Assembly: GCF_921293095.1 (NCBI RefSeq)
Contig: NC_060247.1
Location: 115,959,111 to 116,023,110 of the forward strand
DNA from: Ischnura elegans
Taxonomy: Eukaryota > Arthropoda > Insecta > Odonata > Coenagrionidae
DNA length: 64,000 nt
Direction of reading: 5' to 3'
This document shows, one piece after another, positions 12,906-23,500 of the stretch. The notes under the pieces were generated by a model. That model did not search any database, was not told the DNA's origin, and saw only the letters and a program-made list of their open reading frames with translations. The translations under genes and the position numbers were made by a program. Within the stretch, counting starts at the first letter, position 1. Each line of letters opens with the position of its first letter.

Positions 12906-13339
12906 TAACAGAAAGTAATATTTCACATGCAGGTAAAAAAAAGCTAAAGAAATTGCGTACCGGTCATGCTAATGTTGCCGTGACACCACTGAAGTCATTC
13001 TCACTTTAGAATGTACGGACAAAAATGTTAGTGCGCAATGCCTAAGGATAATTAAGGAAACAGGTACAGCGTGGTTAAAACTTGGTGGCCCCCGAATGCG
13101 CAGAACTCCAGCGATAGGAGGGGAAAGTCGCTGTGGTGGGGGAATTTCGTAGGTGAGGCGAAGCGCTTCGGACTGAGGCAAGCAAAGACTTAGAATGGAC
13201 TCCAGACTCAGGCTAAAATTGCTTTTTTTATTGCCACACTGCCAAAAGAACAGCGGTGTTTGGTCTTTAATTTGGGATTTTCATTATATTTAACCATTAT
13301 TAAACGTTCACGAAGATCCATGCCCCTTGATAGGGGCAA

Positions 13340-13420
13340 CCTACCCAGGCGGAACTCGAACCCGCGACCTTTCGGTCTGGCTGGCGAGGACTAAACCCCG
13401 CCGCCACCGAGGCCGGCATT
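13340..13420 (-). repeat. tRNA-related SINE head, family B, minus strand
   Basis: The minus strand reads GGCCTCGGTGGCGGCGGGGT then GGTCGCGGGTTCGAGTTCCG. This is B-box-like with one extra base and clearly tRNA-derived, but it cannot fold as a working tRNA gene (no intact acceptor stem). Confidence 0.55.
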
Positions 13421-13734
13421 TATCAATCTACATCCCCATGTTACGGTACTTCTCAAGAATAGGCTCGCCCATTCACATAATCTGCGTCCGCGCTATTGGG
13501 CTACTAAGTTTTAAACGGGCGGTAATTGTGATGGCTTGCAGCATCGCTTATCGCCGATGTAGTGAGCTCCCATCAACTAGAAATGCGTCACGAAAAAAGA
13601 CAAAAGACGAGCGGTCGTGCGTGAGTGATGCGTCCTCATTTAGACCGACCTCGTCTCACGCATGCCCGCATGTGCGATAGACCCTCGCTGCAGTTCGTTT
13701 CGGAACGTAACATGCATGGCCATCAATTGTGAGA

Positions 13735-13860
13735 TCACTCACTCAGTTAGTGATTCAATCCTAAGGTTGGTATGGATTGGTGGGCGTAGAGATCATCCTG
13801 GACCGCGGGCCAGCTCTGGACTAACAATAAGTCATATTCACTCTGAACTCAGGGTGTCCG
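13735..13860 (-). repeat. SINE family A body fragment
   Basis: CACTCACTCAG, CAATCCTAAGGTTGG and GGGCGTAGAGATCA correspond to the body of the copy at 37975-38060 (CCCTAAGGTTGGC, GGGTAGAGCTCA). The tRNA-like head is absent here. Confidence 0.45.
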
Positions 13861-14675
13861 GTGACCGGGAAAACCCAGAGAATGGGGAATTAGGCGTGAA
13901 TTTTAGTACCTGGAATAATGCAAGAATTATTCATGAATTTGCTTCAATATGGAATTTCAAAATCCTATATTTCAAATTCATTTCATGTAAAATTTTCCAG
14001 TTCAACGCCTAGTTCCCTATCTTATGTGTGTTATACAATGTATTGATTACATTTTAAATTGGGCTTTATGAAAACATGTACTTATCTATTCAACTCTAAA
14101 TTATGACGAATATCTTGAGGTGCCAAGTGAGACCTTCATTAACTAAGTGTAAAATTTCAATTAAGTACTAAGCGTCTTTAAATTGGGAACGTAAAATAAT
14201 ACATGAATATATCATTATTCAAAAGTATGGAAGTGATTTTGGGTGTTATAAAATCCTTATCTATCGCAGTGATCTCGTATGATTAACGTAGAATTATGCA
14301 CGTTTTTTCTGCTTTGATTGGCCTGACACCCTGTCACTTCCAGGGCCACTTATGCCCTAGTTGACATTAAGACGCACCAGCAATTTCCCTCCATACATTT
14401 CTGTCCGTTGGTTCCTGTTCTGAAGCTCCAACCTTCTCCAAATCAGATTTTTGGTCCCACCATATCTGTCTTGATCTTGCTCGCGGTCTTCGTTTAGAAC
14501 CTCCTCCATCTTACTTCCGTCTTCTTTCTTCGGTGCTTAACCAAACCATCTTTATTCTTCTGCCCCTAATATCACCAATAATATCGCCACACCTGTAGAG
14601 TTCCCTGAACTCTTTATTGGATTTTCTTCTCCACCTCCCTTGCTCATACGCCACTACGATGTGATATTTTCACAT

Positions 14676-14818
14676 TCAGCTTAGGTTGGCTTCTCCCTTT
14701 CTCTGGCCCACCTCGTACTTCTAGGCTTGGGAGTGCGCGAAGGTTTCACCTTGGATTTGAACCCTGGTCCCTTTGCTCCGTAGTCATACGGGCCCACTAG
14801 GCCTACCGTGCTCCCAAA
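14676..14818 (-). repeat. tRNA-derived SINE, family A, minus strand
   Basis: On the minus strand: GGGAGCACGGTAGGCCTAGT (A box) then CAGGGTTCAAATCCAAG (B box GGTTCAAATCC). The body shares AGGTTGGCTT with the copy at 38002. Strong B box, decayed elsewhere. Confidence 0.6.
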
Positions 14819-17800
14819 ATTGGGAATTTTGGCTTCAAATACTGGTCGAGTCCAATGATTTGTTTTGCAGGGAATCTCCTCCTTTGATCTTACTTAGTTC
14901 AAAGTTTTCTTTTTAGGCAATGCTATGGTATAGATGTTCGAATTTCGTATCAGGTTCAATCGTGAGTGTGTAGGTCCATAGATTAGTTGTATATATCCTG
15001 TAGTAGTAATAGTAGCCATAGTAGTTAGTTTTGTATATGCTATCTTAAGTTATTTGGTCCTTAAGAGTCAGCATTGGATGTGTATGATGTTTACTTATGG
15101 GCTTAGACTGTGATCGGAAATGCATTTAATTTTCCTTTACGTTTCAAAATATGCTCTACTGTCTGAGGTTTTTAGCAATTTGGTTTTCTCCCTCTTCTTT
15201 CTTTTGTATTACCACAAAGTAAGGGTATGTGATACAACCTTTTCAGTCCAAACATTTCTGCACGCTCATGTGTTAACGATAGTGTGTATATGGAGAAGAA
15301 TATTTTATTTCACGGGTAATATAAAATTCGGATCAAAACTGCAATGAGGTGAGCAATTACGTGAAACTCACGGTAAAAATTGAAAGCACGCACCTTGACT
15401 TACGTCTTGCTTTCTGAGGTTATTAGTGCTTTAATACAATTAACTGAGTTAATTATATACGTGCTTAGAATGAAATGGAACCACATTTGAATCCAAGTGC
15501 TTGAAGGATTGTTAATTGAAGCGACGGCTATGAAAAACCTGACCCGGTGGAGAACCCGAGAAGCATAATGGCAAACCTGCTAAATTTATGCATAAGTTGA
15601 ATTGCAGGAAAATAATTCAAGGATCTACTCTATAAAAAATTACAATCTCAAGATGATCGTGGTCCCAGCCCAGATTATCACCCGACCTTTCATTTTTTTC
15701 GTGGCTCATTTTAAAACTTGCGCTGTCATCTTGAAATTTTCTGGGTATTTGGGCGAGACGGTTGACAACATGTTTGCGTTAACCATAAAAAGTTCAGTTT
15801 GCCGGCATTGCTCGCTCGAGGGCCGCTCGAATCGGAACATCTCTGACGTCGGAAGCGAAGACTACATTTTCGGGATCATTCAAGATGATTTCTTGATCGT
15901 TTCCAGGGCTATGATGAAACTTTTGCTCCTGATTTTTCTTGCGGTAGCGCGCTGATTTTTCTTGTAAAAGAAATATTGTCCTAATTCCTGTCAGGTAATC
16001 GATCATGTTGCTCAATTGTTTTTTATTTTGATGCATCTGTGGTCTTGGCTGAATAATAACTATTGTAAGTCTGTTCATTAATCCTGTAGACGAAGGTCTA
16101 AAAGTGCCGAATATGGAGCCGAATCGTGTGGTCGAAAATTTTTGTCCAGTGGTAGGGCCAAGCCTACCTTAACTCAAGCTTACTAGCTAACTCGCTAAAA
16201 CCTCTGTCTCATAGGATCTATTCCTATTCAGCTAATGTAACTCTATTTCATTTTTCGTTAATATCTCAAAAATCTTTATCTCCAGCAAAATGATAGTGGA
16301 AAACGGAATTAAGCTGAATTGACGTTGCCTTGTTACTGTTTCTTGTTTTTCTTTCTGTATAAATTCCAGTTACCAAGGATGAATCGTTGGAATTTTCTGC
16401 AAAATCTTATTTCATTGGTAGTAAATCAACGTTTAATGTCAAATATACGTACCACAAATGGAAAAATGTATTATTTATTGAGAGTATGTTGCATTACCTT
16501 AGAAACATCAACCTTGAGTGGTTCGAGTGTTCGGTACAATTTAGGTGGATCCCGGATCGATTCGAGGAGAAGGAAAATGATTAAATTGCTAAAATTTCCC
16601 TCTTATAATTAGTGTACTCTTGCGAGTGGCTTAGTTAAGGTTTTCCTCTAGTTATTTTGTGCTTTTCTCTAACGGAACTGTTTTCCTTTGTGTCTTTGCT
16701 TCCTTGTCATTTTGTATGTCGGGTTGCCGATTTTAATTTCTTCTAAGACAGTCATCATGAATCCACTGAGTAAGAAGATTCTTCGGTACCCAAAATAGTT
16801 TGAAACACTCGACACGGGGACGGGGGATCCCGGTTCATTAAATCCACAATGAATGCTATTTAAACGTATCGAAAATCATTCATACTATTGGAACTGCGAC
16901 GTTATGCACCCAAACTCGATTTCTTTCCTTTCCTGAATATTTGCGACTCATATCACGTTGCTTTCTCAAAACAGTATAAATCCTCAGGGGAAAGTTTCCT
17001 TATACTCTAGATTGAAGAAAACCTGCTATTTACCTGCCTGATATATAACCCAACCAGAACTTAAATTATTTCTACCACTCTTGCGAACTAGAGCTATTTT
17101 CCGATGAGCAAGTCGTCTACTGTCCAAAGGTCAGCCATCATATCATACTAGCGCAGATATCTTTATGGAACGGGTCTTGGCTTCCACCCATGCGGTCGAC
17201 GACGAAAACATCCCAATGAATGCATTGTTTCCACAGCACGATGATTCGTAGGCCGAATAGCGTCCCAATCCTACACCGGCAGGGTTATATTAGCGTGAAG
17301 GTGTTGACCATGCTGTGACTCAAGATGTTTGTGTCACCCGCCGATAAATAGCGATGGCACTTTTATGTACATTATTCATACATGGTCCTTTAATTTTATT
17401 TCCTCCCTTCACGACGGTATTCTCAGAGAGCATAGGTAGCATGAGATGTTATGTGGAACTTCATTGATGATCGCTGATGTGCCAGCAGCTTGGCTTAGTG
17501 AGGCTCTCCTAGCTTAGACGAAGCAGATCCTCGGTACACAATTACGTATTATATATTTATATTCAACAACCATAGACCTCTTAGATCCACACTGTATTTA
17601 ACTTCTGACACTAATGAAGGGCTACTTTGATGGGAATTTAACGCCCCTACAAAATCGTTATTTAATACCGGGCTTTTATGTATGCTTTATTTGTAGGAAA
17701 AAGTGGATATATTGATTCTTAGAACTTCGTAATATTATTATTTAACGAAAAAATTGTATTACGGCTTACGGGGTAATATGTAGATTTAGATGAATTTTAC

Positions 17801-17900
17801 CTTAGCTTACTACATACGATGGAACCAGGACACATAATCGCGCCCGCCCCGCCGTATTGCCGCCGTCACGGAGAGATTACCAACTTGGGTATAAACTACT
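14819..17900. other. No gene recognised
   Basis: Apart from the half hairpin copy at 15530-15600, the stretch has only short unconserved frames. Confidence 0.4.
15530..15600. mobile_element. Hairpin repeat family, half copy 3
   Basis: ACCCGGTGGAGAACCCGAGA followed by a degenerate tail matches the right arm and tail of the copies at 6583 and 12700. The left arm is missing. Confidence 0.5.
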
Positions 17901-18050
17901 AAATAAACACTTTTGGGCTATGTCGCCGCGATGCTGGTCGCTTTCTCAAGGGATTACGAAAAATCACTTGAGAAAGCGACCAGCTTCGGTCGGGAAACGT
18001 AGGGGCCACCCAAGAATTGACGCGGCGACATAGCCCAAAAGTTTTTATTT
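17901..18050. mobile_element. 150-bp hairpin MITE with nested second hairpin
   Basis: The 30-base terminal repeats (AAATAAACACTTTTGGGCTA continuing to GTCGCCGCG) match the inverse at 18021-18050 with one mismatch. Inside, an 18-base perfect stem GCTGGTCGCTTTCTCAAG pairs with CTTGAGAAAGCGACCAGC. Two nested stems in 150 bases are unusual. No target duplication was established. Confidence 0.75.
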
Positions 18051-18890
18051 AACATGACGAGTACCCGCGATAGTTTTAACGAAGAATTATGTCACCAGTT
18101 CTGAAGACGAAATCTTATTGGCTCACAAGCACCAACGCCGCGCCGAACTGCTAAATGGATTTTTAATGAGCCCGCGACCTTTTTTTTTGGTATCCGCGGT
18201 TTTCAGCCACGCAAGAAGTTTAAAATATGTAAAATTCCTTGTCAGCCCGTTTTTTATAAGGATGCGTAAGCGCTGCAAGATTCCAGGATACGACGCTCAC
18301 TCACGCCGAGCGACATGTGGCGTGTGACGACATTGGTCCCGCGAAGACGATCATAAAATCTTTTATTTTTATTACACGCTTTTATTTAACTCACTCTGTT
18401 TGTTTTTATGTTTAGTTTAAATCTTGCAATCGAAAATTCGATCACTTTCCGACTTCCAATCGATCTGAAACTTTACAGGAAGTCGTATTCCCGGTGACAA
18501 TACAATATTTTACCACTTTCGAACATCTAAAGTGTGTATTTTGATCATTATTAACATATTAATTTTAAATATGGAATTTTCAACATGGCGGATTTTTTCG
18601 AAAAAAATATGTTATCCAATGTCAATCATGTATTTTGGTAAATCTTTAGAATAGTTTAAAATCATTCCAAAAATATGTTTAGTTGCTTTATTTCAGTAAA
18701 TATACAATTATTAAAGTTAATTACTGATGATTATAAATGATTTTAACACATGTCAAAAGAGCATAACAAGGTAGTTTTCTCAGGAATATCCTTTATTGAA
18801 CTTGAAAATTCCGTTATTTTGAAAAAGTAAACAAAGCGTGAAAGCACAATAATTTCTAATAATTTTAGATTCATAGTGAAAACAAACTAA

Positions 18891-18962
18891 TGGCTGACGT
18901 TTTGGATATTTATAATGCTGAAGACTTTGTAGAAGATGATAACAATGATGAGGAACAATAAT
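18891..18962 (+). pseudogene. Possible C-terminal exon of a mobile-element ORF
   Basis: A short frame MADVLDIYNAEDFVEDDNND (then EEQ and TAA at 18960-18962) is preceded by an acceptor-like TTTTAG. The acidic tail resembles the ends of transposon proteins. It lies just left of the long inverted repeat and may belong to the same element. Very weak on its own. Confidence 0.25.
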
Positions 18963-19056
18963 TTACAATACTATTTTCATATTTAATGTTTGCAAAAATT
19001 TTTACAGAAGGTATTTTGAGATTGAAAGAAAATATGTGAAGACTAAAAAGTAGAAA

Positions 19057-19610
19057 ATAAATACTACTTTTTAAAAAAACACGCTTTTATTTCGCTTGGA
19101 ACAAGTTATAAAAAAAAATATTTCAAAAAATGGACTAAAAAGTAAAAAAAAAATTTATATGAATAGTTCAAAGAACCTGGGTAATCCATAATATTTTCAC
19201 TAATAAATTTTTGAAATGATAATTCAAAGAACCTGGGTAATCTATAATGTTTTCACTAAAAATAAAAGCGTGGGGGCCTCACCATATGGTGTCATCAGGT
19301 GTGTTCTAGATATAAAATGTGATAGAAATTTAGTGGAGTAGTATTTTTATGTAATAGAGTAATATGTTATGGTGAGGTCCCCCACGCTTTTATTTTTAGT
19401 GAAAACATTATAGATTACCCAGGTTCTTTGAATTATCATTTCAAAAATTTATTAGTGAAAATATTATGGATTACCCAGGTTCTTTGAACTATTCATATAA
19501 AAATATTTTTTTTTACTTTTTAGTCCATTTTTTGAAATATTTTTTTTATAACTTGTTCCAAGCGAAATAAAAGCGTGTTTATTAAAAAGTTTTTTTTAAG
19601 TAGTATTTAT
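19057..19610. repeat. Long inverted repeat, ~230-bp arms, 82-bp spacer
   Basis: The left arm 19057-19286 and right arm 19369-19610 are inverse copies differing by only a few indels in A/T runs and single substitutions. Each arm contains two direct copies of TTCAAAGAACCTGGGTAATC and has CACGCTTTTATTT-type motifs at both ends. The spacer is 19287-19368. A related CACGCTTTTATTT also lies at ~18374. It could be a foldback transposon or a source of hairpin RNA. Confidence 0.85.
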
Positions 19611-19976
19611 TGTATCAATAAGTCTACATCTAAGCAATATCCTTCTTGCCACCTCTAGGGTGTTTGGCTCGGGGTGGCTAATCACCAGCATGCAACAGGT
19701 TTCCCCCGAACACACTACTTGGTCATAAAAAATGTATAGCAATAAAAATGCCTACAGATTCATGCAGATGGTGTGAGCTCCCATCAAGCGTGGATCACAT
19801 AGGATGCCAAATTTGCTAACGATTGAATTTATTATTGGATATCCATTCCAGGTTAGAATATTTGTAGCAAAGTGTTTTACCGCAAGAAATCCAGGTCAAA
19901 ATATGCTAAAAAATTGAAAGTTCAACATTTATTACATTATTTAATTAAAGTTGACTTGACAATTTTCCTCTAATGC

Positions 19977-20136
19977 TTTAATTTTACTTCACGATCAGTT
20001 TCAATACATTTTTTATAACTTCCAGGTGACTTCTTCTCAAAATATTCCGTGTATCAATACGAAAGTTTTTGAGAAGAATTTTTTGGATAAAATACGGAAT
20101 GTATCGAACACGGTCGTGAAGTAGAATTAAAATTAT
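19977..20136. mobile_element. Small foldback element upstream of FUT8 exon 1
   Basis: TTTAATTTTACTTCACGATC near 19977 is inverted at ~20113-20136 (GGTCGTGAAGTAGAATTAAA). Inner inverted pairs are CAATACATT / AATGTATCG and CTTCTCAAAA / TTTTTGAGAAG. Total ~160 bp; the arms are diverged by indels. Confidence 0.6.
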
Positions 20137-20286
20137 TTGCGGAAAAACGCCACCAACATTTAATTTACCAATAGGTTAGGATTCTGCTAGGTAAAGCCTG
20201 AAACTACTCTCTTCATTGCCTTGGCTACTAAGTTGTCACTATATCCTTTGTTGTGTTTATGTGCTTTTGCAGAGTGGGTGGGTGCG

Positions 20287-20573
20287 ATGCGTCGGCTGTG
20301 GAAGGCGGTGGGGTGCGGCCGCGCCGTGCTCTGCCTGCTCTTCGCCTGGTTCCTCCTGCTCCTCCTCCTCGCCTCGCCATTCTTCCGGGCGCCGGAGAGC
20401 GGCGGCGCAGCGGGCGGCGGCAGCGGCGCGGCGGGGAGCGGTCTTGGAAGCGGCGGCGGGGTGCAGGACGAACGTGCGGTAGCGCGGCGCCTCGCCCGCG
20501 CCTTCTCCGACCTCGAGGTGCTAAAGAAGCAGAATGCAGAGCTGAGGAGCCTGTTTGCAGATATAGACCTCAA
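20287..20573 (+). CDS. FUT8: FUT8 coding exon 1: membrane anchor and start of coiled coil
   Basis: Encodes residues 1-95. I chose the ATG at 20287 because it directly precedes a basic stretch (MRRLWK) and a leucine-rich membrane segment, as in Golgi type II enzymes. The exon appears to begin at 20273 after acceptor AG (20271-20272), leaving 14 bases of 5' UTR here. An upstream in-frame ATG at 20221 lies in the presumed intron and adds a non-conserved stretch. The exon is far more GC-rich than its surroundings. After the membrane segment come a Gly/Ala/Ser linker and a heptad-like run containing [13 protein letters not shown]. The donor is GTGAGC at 20574. Confidence 0.93.
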
Positions 20574-23500
20574 GTGAGCATCACCATCGCACAGTGGTCC
20601 CAATTGCGAATCTAGCGGGACAAAATTATTTTTCCCAAAAAACTTAGAGCTTTTGTCGTGAAAACATTTATAATTGCCTAATTATAGACAAAAACACAAA
20701 ATAACACTATCATAGGTCTTTTCAAGGTGGTTTTTATGAAAAAAATTAAAATTTTATTTATAAAAAAATTTCGTTTTACTCAACACTTAGAAAAATATGC
20801 AGAAAATCATTTTAAAAATCTATAGTAATGCGCTAATCTTAATTTAATGAACTGATTACTTTAAAAATATACTCCTAAGCACTGGAGATACACATAAAAT
20901 CGTTTTTCACCGGATGTGAACTGCGGAATATTAGTCACCTTCATCATTATTACTCTCCCAACTACCTTCATCTCCGAAATTTACCGACTCCACGTCCTCC
21001 ATCTCTTCAACATTACTCATTTCATTAGGAACAGGTAACATTGGTTCCCTGAGAAGCTGTCTGACATCCATCGAGAGGGAATAACAATGCCTTGGGTGCA
21101 GCGAACTAATATTGGAAACATAAGGATCAGATGTGACTAATAGTAGGTTAAAAACATCTCTAATTGTGTCCTTTCTTGATTATTTTTGCGCGTGATTTTC
21201 TTTGAATTTACGAATATGCTTGCTTCTTGGGCCTCTTCGGAAAGCATTCCAATGTGAACTAATGCAATGCGATGGGGGTAATCAATCACTTTTGTCTCAT
21301 GAATTATATTTCATGTAGGTACCGTGAAAGGCATATAATACCATGAGTATGACGCATGTATATTTTTTCTGTTTTTTGAGCATACTTCTCAAATACACTT
21401 GTAATTATGGAGAAACCACAGGAAAGTGCGCTATGAATTGCTCCAAACCACTGAAATAATTCCACCCCTACTCCATTAATGCCTGATGAAATTTCAGGAT
21501 TCTTTTAATGTCAAAATTCTGATACTATGTACAATTTCTTCCCGTTTATTTCGATTACCAAGGGCATCAGTAGAGAGATCTGCGCCTCTATCTTTTGCAC
21601 TCCTTTCACAGTTATCTCCTAACTTTGATCTTCCAGAAATAATTTAATGGGTCTACAATACCTGATCGAAGATGGCCTAGTATTCTGCAATAAGATGTTG
21701 TTTTTATCATTTGATTTTAGCTGACATAGAAATGGAAAACATATAGGAATCGTCCACTGGACGTAATTCCTTCCGAAATACAAATCTTTGCTTATATTGC
21801 TTGTGCCCGTCACTCCCATTTTAACCCCATTTAAATATCATCGTTAGTTTGAATTCATTACCAGACCGAAGGAAAGCGGCGACAACATCTCTCTGAGCCA
21901 AAATAGTGTTATTCACGAGAGCCAGTAATTTGACCTCGGCGGAAGTATCAGTAATGGTCAGTTCTTGTGATGGGGGATAGCAAGACAACTTTGAGTTCAA
22001 ATTTATCTTGTATGAGGGATAAATATCGCACCGTCTCTGGTTGGCCTCTCTTCTGATGTTTACGCACTGTTGCTTGGCAGGTTTTTTCCCTGGAAAAGGA
22101 CAAAGCTTCTGATGATGAATATGGTATTTGAATCAAAGGTGAAGACAATTAAGCCTTCCTATAGTTGGTAGCTCTCTTTGGTATGTTTTCAGTTATGTCT
22201 TTTATAATTGCAGCCGCATATTTTTTCCCAGAGCTTGGCAATGAAATCTGGCTTGCAAAACAAGGTTCTATTTTCGATATATCCTTCAAAAGAGACTGTT
22301 CACATCTACCAAAATCTGTCGTATTTTCTGGAGCACTGTTTTTACTTTTTATCAAAATTACTTTAAAATAGCATCACAATTTTCCTGATGTCCTTTGAGG
22401 TATCTTCATTACGACTTTCAAATCCTAATTTATGTTCTACGCATTTAATAAATCATCTATAGTCTTTTTTCCCTCAGCAATTATGACAATTCCATGCGAT
22501 TTACCGCCGGTACCTTGAATCGCTCTGAATGCGACATGATTTTCCCTATCGATTTAAAAATGTAAACAATTGTAAGTCATGTAATAACTATACCATAAAT
22601 ATTAATAAAAATTTATACAGTACTAAACTGCAATAGTTAAAATTACAAATATTTCTTCTCTATAATAGCGTAATTTATCCCGATATTCCAGGCGTCGTCC
22701 GAGGAAATGCCCCCAGTCCCGCGTCTCAACGGTTCTCGTTTGTTAACTTCATGGAACAAAAAGGGCATTATTGTCAAAAAGCGCAAGTAGGCGCAAAATG
22801 TGATTAAAGTATCTATAACTATAAGGACGTTTCCACATGCCTTTGAAGGTTTCGCAATCCTACCTCGACATATATTTTTTATAAGTCAATTTAAACAATT
22901 GAAGTCGATAAAAAACGAGGTTTTAAAGACTGAGAGATTGCCATTTGAAATCTAGTATTTTAAAGCAATTATATTTGAAGAAAAATCACTCTAAATAATG
23001 CTATATACCGATGGCTATAAGATCCCGTTAGAAATTGTCGTTCCTTGCGTTATTGCTATCTAGCAGGTACGTGTTAATGCTAGCGAGTCAGCCACCGTCT
23101 GGGTGTAGGCGGATGGTAGGCAATCTCAATGCGTGACTTTGCAACTGCATAACATTGTTATAACTTATATAAACGTTGTAAAAGTTACCAATCATGATGA
23201 AGCATTTAATTGCGGATATCGCGACACCTACGGCGACTTTATTTTTAAAAGTTGCAAAATTGACTTTTGTCCCGCTAGATTAGCGATTGGGACCACTGTG
23301 CATCGGCTTGAATGCGAACCACTACTCGTGGTTTGGAACTATTCCGAAGCATGCCATTGCCCCAACTGACTGTTTTACCCTAGACCCATCTCTGGAAATG
23401 TTAAAATTCATCACGCGTTCTTGAATCTCGTATGGTAATGATATCATTTAGTGTAATGTTTTATGTTTAGAAATGCATGAATATCAATTAATAGCCTCCT

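Noticed and set aside
13340-13420. Candidate tRNA gene
   Set aside because: A and B boxes are visible but no intact cloverleaf or acceptor stem; better explained as a SINE head. The same applies at 11794, 14745, 27665 and 51902.
13327-14012. Two ~116-codon + strand frames
   Set aside because: They run through SINE sequence (13340-13420 and 13735-13860) and have no protein-like conservation.
20187-20603. Long open frame on the minus strand (and extra + frames) over the first FUT8 exon
   Set aside because: These arise from the GC-rich composition of the exon; their translations are low-complexity and the FUT8 frame alone has family conservation and splice continuity.
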